Positions 22,107-33,779 of a DNA stretch of 64,000 nucleotides are shown one piece after another. The notes below the pieces were generated by a model that saw only the letters and a program-made list of their open reading frames with translations, did not search any database and was not told where the DNA came from. A program made the translations under genes and the position numbers. The stretch's first letter is position 1. Each line of letters begins with the position of its first letter. The stretch is taken from the NCBI GenBank assembly GCA_021613535.1, contig CP075497.1, forward strand, positions 13,206,001 to 13,270,000, in the 5' to 3' direction. The DNA is from Adineta vaga (taxonomy: Eukaryota; Rotifera).

Positions 22107-22199
22107 TACTTTTCGATGGGATAACCAAGAAATGATTACATTCTTTCTTTCTTTTTTAATGAAATTAGCCTTTTCTCTTCCTTTTGATTTTTTTTTGTT

Positions 22200-22257
22200 G
22201 AGAGTGGTGAGGTTTAGGTATCAATTCTTTATCCACACCTACACACCTACACCCTAA
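22200..22257. repeat. TGTGGG-type palindromic repeat, degenerate
   Basis: GAGAGTGGTGAGGTTTAGGT, then ATCAATTCTTTATCC, then ACACCTACACACCTACACCC. The spacer ATCAATTCTTTATCC is close to ATCGATTCTTTATTC in the copy at 5825-5873, showing shared descent beyond the arms. It lies between the P450-CDPS and ureohydrolase genes. Confidence 0.65.
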
Positions 22258-22332
22258 AATAGATTGTGCAGGAGTCATCACTAGTTTCTATACATAATCT
22301 TTTCTAGATTTCGTTTCACCACCGTCGAAGAA

Positions 22333-23489
22333 ATGTTTGGTACAACTTTTCAAAGGAAACTTGCTCATTGCGTAGTATTAAGAGCTACGTTGTTAATACG
22401 GCGAACAAAGTCGAACCAATGTCTGCACTTTTTTCCAGGAGAAAATTCCGATCTGCGTGGTGATGGTGCCTTTCGACGAGAGCAACCACTGGGATCAACA
22501 ATGGAACTGGCTTACGCAGGAGTTCTTTCATTTCTTCGCCGAAACTACACAAGAAACTTGCAGAACGTCGATGTGGCCGTCACTGGAATTCCCTTGGATT
22601 TAGCGACCACTTATCGTCCTGGAACTCGGTTCGGACCGAAGGGAATCCGGGAAGCATCGACTCAACTGCCCGATCTCAAGTCGCATCCCGGTGGAATCGA
22701 CCTATTCGAAGATTTAGCCGTAATCGATTACGGTGACTGCTGGTTCGATGCTAGTCAACCAATGACCATTCCGAAAGCGATCGAAAATCACGCCAAGGAG
22801 ATCATCGATCAAAACGTGTTCCTTCTCTCTCTGGGTAAGAGTTGCACTTGTAACAGAAGTACAATTGCCTCTTTCTTGTTTACCTTTTAGGAGGAGATCA
22901 TTACGTGAGCTATCCATTGCTGAAAGCGCACGCCGCCAAGTATGGCAAACCATTGTCGTTGGTACAGTTCGATGCACATTGCGATACTTGGCCAAATCCA
23001 CACGAGGACAGTCTGAATCACGGCTCAATGTTTTATTACGCTGTTCGTGAAGGTTTAATCAATCCGAAGACTTCAATTCAAGTTGGTATTCGAACCTTCA
23101 ACGATGACTTCATGGGAGTGAAGGTGCTCGATGCCAGTTGGGTCCACGGACATAGCATCGATGAAACTGTACAAGAAATTCTTGGACGGATCGGCGACAA
23201 TCCAACGTATTTGACCTTCGATATCGATTGTCTCGATCCGGCCTTTGCTCCCGGAACAGGTACACCAGTCTGCGGAGGTCTCTCCACGGCTCAGGCCTTG
23301 GAAATCGTCCGTCGACTAGGATCACTGAACTTCGTCGGCATGGACATCGTCGAGGTTTCACCGCCGTTCGACCACGCCTCGATTACTAGTTTAGCTGCAG
23401 CCACCCTCGCCTATCAATTTTTACTTTTACTCAGAAACAAAAAGATTCTCAGCAAAAATTTTCCATTTGTCCCTAAGTCAGCTCAGTAA
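22333..23489 (+). CDS. agmatinase-type ureohydrolase
   Basis: Two exons, 22333-22834 and 22891-23489, join in frame (366 residues). The ureohydrolase metal-binding motifs are all present: GGDHYVSYP, FDAHCDTW and FDIDCLDPAFAPGTGTP with VCGG, which together bind two Mn ions. The upstream block ATTYRPGTRFGPKGIREAS is typical of agmatinase (SpeB) relatives, so the likely reaction is agmatine to putrescine and urea, or a related guanidino hydrolysis. The first 55 residues before STMELAYAGVLSF are basic and hydrophobic and could be a mitochondrial presequence; an alternative start is the Met at 22501. Base composition here is visibly more GC-rich than in the flanks, and the protein looks bacterial or fungal, so transfer is plausible. 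It follows the P450-CDPS gene in the same direction across a TGTGGG repeat. Confidence 0.88.
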
Positions 23490-23655
23490 AGATCACATCC
23501 ACTTACCCGCGAACTCTCGCCCAAACTAAACAATGTGATTAGAGAAATTAATGAGAATTTATTTCACAATTTAATTAAATGACATGATTAATTTAAAAAG
23601 TTATTTTTTAGCAAATATATTCGCAAATACACCACTCATTTCAATGTTTTCCATC

Positions 23656-23742
23656 TTGAGGGTGGGTGTGGGTGTAAGTCAGTATCTCTATCGATATTCA
23701 TCCTTACATTCATTCTCAACGTCAGGCTCACCTACACCCACC
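23656..23742. repeat. TGTGGG-type palindromic repeat
   Basis: The left arm is TTGAGGGTGGGTGTGGGTGT. The spacer contains AGTATCTCTATCGATATTCA. The right arm is GCTCACCTACACCCACC. It closes the block containing the P450-CDPS and ureohydrolase genes. Confidence 0.7.
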
Positions 23743-23894
23743 TTTTTATTTTTCAATAAAACTTTAGTACAAATAGTCTTTATTATTCTGAAAAGAAAAT
23801 TTCATTTCAATTCCAACACGTCATTTTTAATTACAAACATCAATAGAATATAAAATCATTTGTTCTTATATTTTATTCATATCAAACACAATAT

Positions 23895-24310
23895 CATGTC
23901 TTCTCGGAAAAATTATTTATGCAATTTAAATCTCTTTGCACCAACGTTTAATAATAATGAACAAGAAACTGTTGAACAACGTTGATGGAATATTATTGGA
24001 ACACGAATTTTTATTGTATTTCTTATATTAATTCTCTTTGCTACTATGGTCTTACTTTATCTCTAATGAATCAAACAATAAAAATCATCATAGATCATCT
24101 TCCAACAGACGCTAAATGTGTATGTTCTCAAATTTCGATACCTTATAGAAAATTTACATCGATTTACGTCAATTTTCATTCGATAGACTTTTGAACTTAT
24201 GGTGTATGTGCTCAATTTCGATCACTTGTTGTATTTTGTCGATTATCTACAAGAGGATGGTCTAATATGTAACTGTCGATTTCAAATTTGTATAATAAGA
24301 CTTCACATAT
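23895..24310 (+). pseudogene. decayed multi-copy membrane protein (CSQISI..EF family)
   Basis: Starting MSSRKNYLCNLNLFAP, the frame hits a stop at about 23981. It continues as GTRIFIVFLILILFATMVLL (a membrane helix), then in another frame as CVCSQISIPYRKFTSIYVNF and, after more stops, QFRSLVVFCRLSTR. The order (short cytoplasmic start, one helix, a CxCSQISI..F motif and a FxSLxxxCRLS motif) matches a large family of single-pass proteins that I recall from bdelloid genomes. A second broken copy lies at 27660-28480. Function is unknown. Confidence 0.5.
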
Positions 24311-25062
24311 ATAGTCGATAAATTTGAAGAAATTGTTAAAAAAAAATTTTGTTTTATTCTATGTGATGATGTAACATTTGATAACATACATTAATAAAAT
24401 GGTGTTACATTTCTTTCTATCAAGTCTTCTTTTCATATTTTATTCACTTCGTTAATTATATAACTCGCATGAAATAGAACAGAACATATCGAAACGTGAT
24501 AGAATGAAACAGAAAGAGAAAGAGAAAGAGAAAAGATATATTCTATTATAACAAAATAAATATACATTTACATTATATGATTGTATTCAAATTTGAGCTA
24601 TAATCATATCGCATTAGGGTAATGAACAGATTGAGGATCTATAAGTGAGAATATAAATTAGAGATCAGTCATTCGAATAAAAATTATCTAAGATATAGTT
24701 TATTTTTAAGTTATAAAAAATTTAAATAGAAATAAGTCTAGATAGATATCTCTACATTAATCGTCTTTCTTCTATTTCTTTTTTGTAAATTCAAATAGAT
24801 TTGATACTGAATAGTTTGTTTCTAAATTTCGATTGAGATGAAATTGTTTGTTACAAAGTATGTAGATGATTAAGGTCATTATAAGTAAAAGCACGTGTTC
24901 TTTTCATATTAAACATGAGAGAAAGATAAAAGCACAAAATAAGTATTTATGAAACAATAGAACGGGTAAATTTTGTATATATACTCTCAACTGATAAGGG
25001 GAGAAAAGTTCATATTGTTATAATTAACATTTTTATTCTTTAGAAATATAGATACTTTAATT
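24311..25062. other. AT-rich intergenic region
   Basis: No gene or clear element is seen. There is a short AGAGAA-type purine run at about 24510-24532. The 3' end presumably contains the promoter of the methyltransferase at 25063. Confidence 0.5.
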
Positions 25063-25928
25063 ATGGATGATAAAACATTGCATACTCAAGATTATTTAAC
25101 TGAATTCGGTACAAATGATTATCTCGGTGCATATACACGCTTTAAAACTATTCCATGGTTTATGGAACATATTAAAGGATTGGTACGTGTTTTTGTTAAG
25201 AACAGTTCTCATCTTGGTCATGAACGAGCTCTTGAATTTGGTGGTGGACCAACACTTGTCTCATCTTTTGTAATTGCACAATATGTTCAATCAATTACAT
25301 TTTCTGAATATGTACCAAACAATTTGAAGGCAATAAATGATTGGGTCAATCAAGTCGAGGATGCTTTTGACTGGACAGATGTATTTAACTTTATCATCGA
25401 ACAATATCATCAACAGGTTAGTTAGTTGTCTGTATCATTCTTTGCTGCGTGATTTTAATAGTCTATATTATTTAGACAGGTATCACGCTCTCATTATCAG
25501 AATGTGAACAACGTTTACGTACAGATCTTCAACGAGGCGGTGTGCTACAAATCGGTGATGTGAATAAACAATCTGGTTGTGCTGTACTCGATAATCCAGC
25601 TAATTATAACCAATTTGATATTATTCTTAGCTCATTCTGTCTCGAAGATGCTTGTCTTACAAAAGAAACATACGAAAAGACTGTCGAACGACTGTGTACT
25701 CTGCTAAAACCGGGTGGTTTTCTTGTTTTAGCACATGGACGAAATCAAACATTTTATTATGTCGCCGACAAACGATTTTTCGCTCAATATATGAATGAAC
25801 AATCTGCACGTGAGACACTGGAAAGAATGAAATTAATCAATATTCAAAGTTCAGCTGTCGATCGAACACCTAATATGTATAGTGATTCAGATGGTTATTT
25901 TATTGTATGTGGATATAAAATGAAATAA
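25063..25928 (+). CDS. NNMT/PNMT/TEMT-family SAM-dependent methyltransferase
   Basis: Two exons, 25063-25416 and 25476-25928, join in frame (268 residues). The start DYLTEFGTNDYLGAYTRF matches the N-terminal DYL..F signature of nicotinamide/phenylethanolamine/thioether methyltransferases. SAM motif I is ALEFGGGPTLVSSF, followed by ITFSEYVPNNLKAINDWVNQ and EDAFDWTD. Later motifs are DIILSSFCLEDAC and LCTLLKPGGFLVLAHG. The C-terminus has DGYFIVCGYKMK. The methyl acceptor (N, S or other) cannot be read from sequence. It lies about 3 kb downstream of the P450-CDPS gene in the same orientation. A role in tailoring its product is possible but is only positional inference. Confidence 0.85.
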
Positions 25929-26329
25929 TAGGTGACGATAATATATGAATTGATTTCAATATCTACATTCTCATTTTCAAATAAAATAAGAAGAATTACA
26001 AATGACATTTATATTAATCATATCTCACATAAATTAATAAAGAATTTTCAAATAATATTTATTTATTCTATCGATATGTTTGTATTCTGTTATTATAATA
26101 GGAAAATATTAATTAAAGAAATACATAATAGTGATTAGTATTATTATTCTAACAAATAAAATTAGAAGATGAATCATTTTATTTCAAAATGATATTAAAA
26201 ACATTATCGAAAATATATTTAAATAATAAATGAGAATAGTTTTTCTTTCTCCTTTAATTATTAATTTATACTATAATATTAGAACAACAATTGATAGTCA
26301 TTTATGAGCTCGTAAGATCTTACGAACAA
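25929..26329. other. AT-rich intergenic region
   Basis: Nothing recognisable. Short frames here are low-complexity. Confidence 0.5.
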
Positions 26330-26990
26330 AGGAGAACGTTGTATCATTATGACGTGCACATGATTCGGTGGTTAGCCGTATCGGCTACATACAATGTGCC
26401 CAGCCGATCAATGAGAATGCCGTATGGATTCTATAGTTGATTTATTCCACTTCCTCGGTCAATGCCGCCAGCTATTAGTGTACTTGATGTGGCATTCATC
26501 GACAACTTCATCACTCTATCATCCAGATAATGTGTCCAATAGATAGATCCATTGCTGTCAATTACAATGCTACTCACTAAATAATACGAAACTGATCAGT
26601 GAAAAGATGGCCAGAAGCATACTATATCACTAACTATCTTTATTGTCGGCGACAACAAGCGTTCCACTTGCTCCATCCTTGGAATATTTGAAAAGACCAT
26701 TGTCGTTATCTAAGACGTAAATGCATTCTTGTTTTGTGTCAAAGGCAATGCCACTAAGTATTCCTGTGGAAGCAATGATAGTTTCTCCTACGGTAGCTCC
26801 TTTTGTTCAACGTGTCACGCGTTTATTGTCAGTGACATAGAAAGTTTCGTTGTCGTCAACAATTAAACCGCGAGAAAAACCAGGTCGAGCTAATATACAA
26901 CCAAATTTCGCACCTACCTGCCATTGCATTATAGTTTAGTCCTGCCACCATCGTGCCTTCTCGAGACCAGATCGCAGTAGAACAAGGTGT
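26330..26990 (-). pseudogene. broken NHL-repeat propeller gene
   Basis: Minus-strand frames give typical NHL blades in order: GFSRGLIVDDNETFYVTDNK, then ECIYVLDNDNGLFKYSKDGA, then GSIYWTHYLDDRVMKLSMNA, then NPYGILIDRLGTLYVADTAN ending HRIM. In-frame stops occur at least twice: a TGA where Trp is expected after KRVTR, and a TAG in GINQL-stop-NPYG. Several frame changes are needed. No signal or cysteine module is visible upstream. It is a decayed relative of the intact propeller gene at 4083-5604. Confidence 0.7.
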
Positions 26991-27659
26991 AACTAAAATT
27001 AATTGAATTAATTATATATTACATTCGTCCGATATCTATAGAAAATTATTTCTTATCTAATGAATCGAAGCGAAATCTTTTGAACCATCTGTGGTACTGA
27101 AAAATTTTATAATATATATATATCAAATTTTAAATGCTCAACTGTTTGAGAGGATGGCTCCACATTTTATACTCATCCTCATTCCATCTCTCATGGAGCA
27201 CTATACCATTGAACTGGAAAAGATAGAACTGTAGGAAATAAGTCTATCGTCGTTCTGTTAATGCTGGCAAACTACCAACTTTTTATGTAGAAGATACTAT
27301 GTTCAATCTTTCTGCCAAGACAGATCTAAAATTGTTGTAATTCACTTTGATTAACTTATTTCAGTAAACTTTGATAGTCCTAGTAGTGGATTTTCACAGA
27401 GGAAAGTGAATGAGATCCGCACAGACAATCATATCACCCAAAAAACAATTTTTCTGCTAAATATCTATTCTTATGATTCAAATATCTATGTTTAATAGGA
27501 CTTATTCATTTCTAAATATTTTCAATGGCTGTTTTCAAACGACTTCATTATTAGCATCAAGATTACAATGTTTTTAAAATATTTTATGTATATATTACAA
27601 ATGAATAAATATTTAAATTCAATAAAAATTTAAAATTTTTCTGTTCTTAATTCAAATCT
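26991..27659. other. non-coding, AT-rich
   Basis: Contains a TA run at about 27113-27122 and no gene that I can support. Confidence 0.45.
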
Positions 27660-28480
27660 TAATTTAATTAATGAAAAAATTGGTGGTACTGTTTATAAAT
27701 TAATGATTGATAAAAATTATTGAAAATAGAATTCATAATCATATTTTATTACAATTAATCAAATGTATATTGAGTTGTAATACAGAACATCAAATTATTC
27801 ATCGATTACATCATATATAAAAACTGTGTTCATATTGATAAATCAAGATTATCTACATATGAACAATTATTTAATAAATCTTATGATTATTTACGATGTT
27901 CTTGTTCATAAATCTCATTAAAACATCGAGAATTTGTTAATATAAAAACGCGTTTTCATGAAATTTGTTCAATGGATTTCATATCTGATAAATGGATTTT
28001 CTATTTGCATGAAATTATGTATCCTCTTCATCAAAATTTTGAAATTGATTATATTATCATTCAGCGTCTCTTTGTCGTTTATCTCAAGAAACAGTTCAAA
28101 ATGTACAAATTCAATTCAATTTAAATGATTTTATTAATAATGAATTCGTATTATCCGATATTTATTAAACTAACGTATTGAACAAACTATGATTAATTTT
28201 CAAAAAAACAATACGAAAATTATTTCTAAATACATTTTCATTAATTCGAGAAACAATTGGAATAGTTTATTTAATGATTGGTATTTAACTATATCAATGA
28301 GTATTAGTCCTATTAGACGTATTCGTGCTAAATCATATTCTTATAACCGATGTAGTTGTGGAATATCATATGAAAATTATTTCAATACTTGTGCATCACT
28401 AATATTTACTTATTCTTATACAGTCAAATATAATATCATTGAAGGTATAACAATATTAATTCAGCTTTATACTCTTTTGT
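27660..28480 (+). pseudogene. second decayed copy of the CSxISL..EF membrane family
   Basis: Across three frames the order is YLRCSC-stop-ISLKHREFVN, then RFHEICSMDFISDKWIFYLH, then CRLSQETVQNVQIQFNLNDF, INNEFVLSDIY and FSLIRETIGIVYLMIGI. Stops and shifts separate the pieces. The last part overlaps a 97-residue open frame (28189-28482) that is itself out of register with the reconstructed order. The family matches 23895-24310. Confidence 0.55.
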
Positions 28481-29123
28481 GAAACACGATCTGAAAGAGA
28501 GTGTTGAAGTGTTTATAGGCAGAAATTTGCACGCATCTCCCCGCCCCCCCCCCACAGACCGTGACAGAAAACACTAAAAAATGGCACCACAGACCGTGAC
28601 AGGCTCGTCAAAATCCTTTCGCAGACCGCGATAGACCGGGTTCATAGACCGTGACATTTGGTTTTCAGGAGATCACAGACATGACAGACACAATTCACAA
28701 AAAAAAATCAGAAACCGTTACAGACGTGCTAATGTGGGACCACAGACCGTTAGAGACTGGCAAAAATGGCATCACAGACCGTTATCGACTCGCAAAAGTT
28801 CGCTCACAGATAGTGACAGAACGACCAAAATAGCATAACAGACCATGGCAGAATAGCCAAAATAGAATCACAGACCGTAATAAATACACGTTAACATCAG
28901 ATCATAAGCCTCAGCCATACCAAATCAAAACAGATGAGAACGTGTGCTAGTAATTTGCCACTTCCTTCGTTGCCTCCTTCCCACCCTCCCTCTCTCCGTG
29001 CTTTTTTATACTAAATTTAAAGAGAAAAACCGTTGAATCGTCTATTGAAGACTTCGATAGGCTTTTATCAGAAATCATAGCAGATATTGAATTTATAAGG
29101 TGTTCAGCATAATCGTGTTTCAC
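28479..29123. mobile_element. inverted-repeat-bounded element carrying a minisatellite
   Basis: GTGAAACACGAT at 28479-28490 recurs as its exact complement ATCGTGTTTCAC at 29112-29123, and the immediate flanks are also similar (CTTTT outside each). Inside are a poly-C run (about 28540-28554), a degenerate CACAGACCGTGACAGA array and about 230 bases of unique sequence. There is no transposase frame, so it looks like a 645-base non-autonomous element. Target duplications were not clear. Confidence 0.5.
28550..28885. repeat. degenerate minisatellite, unit about 35-40 bases
   Basis: The core CACAGACCGTGACAG recurs about ten times with decay: CACAGACCGTGACAGAAAAC, CACAGACCGTGACAGGCTCG, ATAGACCGTGACA, CACAGACCGTTAGAGACT, CACAGACCGTTATCGACTCG, CACAGATAGTGACAGAACG and CACAGACCGTAATAAATAC. 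Between cores the spacer often reads CAAAAATGGCA or similar. Confidence 0.75.
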
Positions 29124-30817
29124 ACTTTTAATCCCGTTAGGGATTGCGCTGAAAGCTTTTTATTTATTATTTGTCAATTATTATCAATATTTATTGTTAA
29201 ACTTATGTTATATTTTAAATATAAACAAAGAATTCATTCAATAACTGATTAATATTTTATCCTTGAAATCACTATGCTAATTCTTAGGAATACACATGAG
29301 AATGATATTGAATAAATTAAATCACTCATGAATATTTTCTTTGATAACAAATAAAATTACTTTGTTCATTTTCAGACTACGCTAATATCTGAATATAATT
29401 CTTGTCGAAAAAACTGTATCACTTCAAAGGGAAAAACGCCATTTTTGCACTTCTTAATAACATAAGTATATTTTCAATATTTGATTATTCATTTCAGTAT
29501 GTTTTATTGTTAGACTTATATTGTATTCGATCTATTAATCCTGTGAAAACACAATACACAAAGCTAGATATCGATAAAGCATTCTTAAGTGTATTCAAAC
29601 TTAATGTCGAAGATATGATATTTCCTTGTAAACGAACAAAAAAATTCTTTTTTAATAGAATAATAGAGCAAATAAAGCACTTTTTTCTCATACTATTCCA
29701 TCACTATCTACTAAAAGGATCATAGTAATAAAATTTCGAGCAGAAGTATTATTAAATGAAACTTAATTTTGGTACTATGTGTTATTATCGTCCATTCCTA
29801 TAAAACTTTTGATTTTTTTCTGTTTTTCTTTTTTTCCTCATATTATATGGAATTTGATCGTATATTCTTATTAAAATATACAAAAAGATTGTTGACCAAA
29901 TATAAGTGAGATAAAAGCAAATTCAACAAAACTTTATTACATCATATATTGGAAATAATGACCTTTATCATTTACACACAACTCGAGATTCTCTTAATCA
30001 TTTATTTCTCTCTATTCATAGAGTACATAAACTCCGTAGTTATGACGAAAATTGCGCTGATATCTGAATAGGAATATTTGTTTCATATAAAATATAAAAG
30101 CAATACTTCTTTTCTTTCGCGGATTTTTCCTATATGAGAAAAAGAGGAAAGCTAAAATTGTGCTTAGATAGTTTTTTTTGTTTCATTTACCTTGAATACA
30201 TTAGTTAATTTAAATGTAATATGATATGTTTTTCTGCACAGAGAAAACAAACAGTATTGATGTCTGCATATAAAACTAAATTTTAATGTTAATCTCTGTT
30301 TGCATACTAAAAAGCATGAATTAATATTTAGTTTTCTATTAACCGATTTTTATCTCATAATATTTTCACATCTATAATAAAAAAGAACACTATCAATTGA
30401 TCAATCTATTTATCTCATTCTAGCAACAATAGTGGAGAGTAAATTATATTTTTACATGTAATTACACTACAATTTTGACTATTAATCATCAAGAATCATC
30501 ACAGTAAAATGGTATGATTATACATGTTTTGCTCATTTTCTATCGATTTTGTTTTTAAATTTTAGTTTGTTCTATTCAACCAAAATCGCTTAATTTCGAT
30601 AACCTTATTTGTACATTTCTCTTGTACATCTTCTGGTAAGATATTGTACTGATACAAAAAAACGAAGAAATAAGAATTTAATATTCATCTGACATAACTG
30701 AGTCAAATGCTCGGAAACAAAATACATTTAAAAAAAGATCTATAGATTAATATACATCTGAATTTAATACCAGAGAGCAAAGACAATGAGTATTCTCGCT
30801 AATTATGAATAGATCTC
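29124..30817. other. AT-rich intergenic region
   Basis: A 107-residue frame at 29402-29725 begins with a TTG codon and is rich in F, I, L and K as expected from AT-rich noise. I do not call it a gene. No repeats were recognised. Confidence 0.4.
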
Positions 30818-30820
30818 TAA

Positions 30821-33779
30821 CAAGAGAAGGTGCCCAGGTGTGTCCCTGGAATTTCAATGAAAATAGTGTGGGTTTGTTAAGTCAAGTATACCTATCTCAG
30901 GCATGAAACAATTAGCGGCTACGGCTGCTGTAATAAAAAATTATAGCCAAAACATTTTTCAAGAAATTGGCACATATACTTCGCTATATAGGTTTTTCTT
31001 TTAAGAATATTTTAAAGTTCTAGTGTGTTTTCGCGCTAGGTATTATATACCCCGTTCGATTTGTATGTTCTGTAGTTAAATCGTATGAAGAGACGAAGTG
31101 GAAGATGGAAAAAGTCGGTAATTTTATTCAGAAAAAAACGCGAGTATTTATAGGTGGAATGGATAAAGAGAAGAATTCATTGAGATGTTTCTTCTCTTCA
31201 TTTAGCTCATGAAGAAAGATTGACAATGGGTCAAGTTCCGTAAAAGGTCACACAGGAACATAAGTACCTGCTCTAGGAAAGAGAAGCAAGATATGTACGA
31301 GAGAGAAAGAAAGAGATATAAGAATGAGGAACGACATATACGGCAGAACAGAAAGAAATTTTGAGAGGGAAAGATATAACTATGCATGTAAGCGTGTAGC
31401 ACGACGAGAGAAGATGATTGATGAGTGATGATTTATTGCAAAGAAATCAGAACTGTAAATACCAGGATGAATAAAGGGACAGAGATGACGAAATCCAACA
31501 AAGAAAAGATGATGAAATGAGAAAGACAAAGAGATAGATGATGAAATGTAGAACATCCGTCATCATATGTTAACGAACAGATAACGGATGTACATATATG
31601 TGACGTATATGAAGAACAGAAAAAACATATATGAAAAACGAGAGGATGACATATGTTATCCTCTAACAATGCAACATTTGTGTTTTTACTATATCACTCT
31701 ACATCTCGTATACTAACTATATATATTCTGTATCTATGTATGTTTATACTTTTTTCTCCAGGTCTCTGTAATCACTATTTCTTTGTTTTCCTGATATCCA
31801 TCGCTTCTGTATTTATATATTCGTTCGTCCTTTCGACCTATAAATGGGCCGCTTTTGGTTTAAATAAAGCATGCGATAACCTTCACGATCTCTAACGTGA
31901 TACACTACCGTGTTTCCAACGCAAATATGATTAATGTTAACAATATTCTTTACATGTTTAACAATCTGGTGCGTCAAAAGTATCCAGAACTCGCTCAAAG
32001 TGAACCATCATCTAAAGATCATGAGTTGGCGGACCAGCTGTTTCTGTTGTTTAATCAACTATTAAATTCACCAGAACTCCCAGTCGACCATATTGTAACA
32101 TTGGACTTTGATGAATATGACGATTGCAGTGCTGATTATCAAGAAGAAGATAAAAATGATGTTGCTTCAAACGTCGATGGTATTAGATATTCTTATGATA
32201 CAATGTGTGCCATTGTAGAATATTCAAAAAACCATACTTTTAATTCAATACGTAGACGATATAAACAAATAAAATATAAAGAACAATTACGCCGCATCAA
32301 GCAATACGTTAATGTTCAAGGTACAACAACACAAAAACTACAACGTGTCGATGACTTTGTTTATGCAGAATTTATTCGTTTGCGACAATGTTGTCTACCA
32401 ATACACGATTCAGATTTAAGGCGCTTGGCTATAAAACAAAAGCACATGATTTAAATATCGTTGGTTTTACGGCATCTCATCATTGGATATTTAACTTTAA
32501 ACATCGCCATCACATTTCATCAAGAAAAGTAACAAAGCTGGTAACCAAAAATCATTTGGAAGATCGAGATAAAATATTGAAATCCGCCGAAAATTTTGTC
32601 CAAACAGTAAGAAATACCATTTCGGATTATGCTGAAGATCATATATTGAATAGCGATCAAAGCAGTTTCAAGTACGTTGTTTACGAATGGAAGGAAACTA
32701 AATAGAAAATAGCGCTTTTGATCTTTCAGTTATGATAATCCATCAACACGGACGCTAGCAACAATCGGTGAAAAAATAATAAGAGGCCGCGTCAAGTCAA
32801 TCAATGCTGTTACTCATTCATACACAATTATGCTGATCATTAGTATGGCTGGAGAATTAATTGATCCGGTTTTTATATGTTTACAAGAGCCTACAGGAAA
32901 ACTTGGACCGCGTATTAAACTATCAAGCGAGTAATATTCATGTCTCCTGCAGTAAGAGCGGAAAACTGAGTAAAACACATATTCAGTACTGGGCTGAAAA
33001 TGTTCTAAATCCATCGGTTTCTGAAGATTGTTTACTGCTGCTGGACTCCTGGTCAGGTCAGACTGATTCCAGCATTTATGATGATATTTTCGTTGAAAAT
33101 ATCACTTGTAAGCAAATGCAAATTCCATCAAAAACAACCGGTGATATTCAACCGTTGGATCGTTATTTTTTTGGACAATGGAAATATTTCAAAGAAAAAA
33201 ATTCATGATCGCGTGGCCATTGATCAAATAAGCATAGACATCTGTTCTAGAAACTGCATTTTAAAAATGCATTCTTTGATACATAACCAACTATCAGCTA
33301 AAACATTCTCACCTTTGATCAAATATTCTTGGTATTCGAGTGGCTATACGTCAAAAGATCCTGGTCATTTTGATAGTGTCCATGATGTGTGTTTTTCTTT
33401 CGATGAAGATTTCTGTTCTATGGTAGCATGCGATGACTACTCTTTCATTTGCTGCAGCCATTGCCATCGTATTCTTTGCTTCAACCACTTTTTTGTAAAT
33501 GATCATAAACATTAATAAAAGACTTAGAACTACTGATACTTTATAAAAACGGCACGCAACTCAACTGTAACCATTCTGATTGAAGAAAAAATCCTTACGA
33601 AAAAAAACCTGTATAGCGAAGTATGTGTGTCAATTTCTTGGAAAATGTTTTGGCTATAATTTTTTATTGCAGCAGCCGTAGCCGCTAATTGTTTCATACC
33701 TGAGATAGGTATACTTGACTTAACAAACCCGCATTGTTTTCATTGAAATCCCCGGGACACACCTGGGGACCTTCCCTTG
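30821..33779 (+). mobile_element. DNA transposon with about 175-base terminal inverted repeats
   Basis: The left end CAAGAGAAGGTGCCCAGGTG (30821) and the complement of the right end CAAGGGAAGGTCCCCAGGTG (33779) start inverted repeats. These run about 175 bases inward to CTTCGCTATAtAGGTTTTT with only scattered differences. Both ends are flanked by TAA (30818-30820 and 33780-33782), a likely 3-base target duplication. The element is 2959 bases and holds one plus-strand transposase region with several breaks. Similar, well-matched ends with a broken enzyme suggest a fairly recent but inactive copy. Confidence 0.88.
31897..33515 (+). pseudogene. broken transposase, CENP-B-type HTH plus DDE domain
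   Basis: Pieces in order: an N-terminal region (from the first frame at 31897), a helix-turn-helix-like stretch FTASHHWIFNFKHRHHISSR, then ILNSDQSSFKYVV (likely first Asp), then IGEKIIRGRVKSINAV, then LLLLDSWSGQTD (likely second Asp) and QIPSKTTGDIQPLDRYFFGQ, ending in a Cys/His-rich tail CCSHCHRILCFNH. This is the layout of pogo/Tigger-like DDE transposases. Breaks lie near 32430, 32703, 32930-33000 and in the A-run at about 33193-33200. It is not expected to be active. Confidence 0.75.

Noticed and set aside
28500-28885. Possible CRISPR-like array in the CACAGACCG repeats
   Set aside because: Units are degenerate and spacers are similar to each other. This is a eukaryotic minisatellite, not a CRISPR.
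29402-29725. 107-residue open frame
   Set aside because: Starts at TTG, composition is that of AT-rich noise, no domain or splice signals.
31202-31669. Minus-strand frames rich in Cys, Phe and Ser inside the transposon
   Set aside because: Antisense to purine-rich (GA-rich) DNA; low complexity; no domain.
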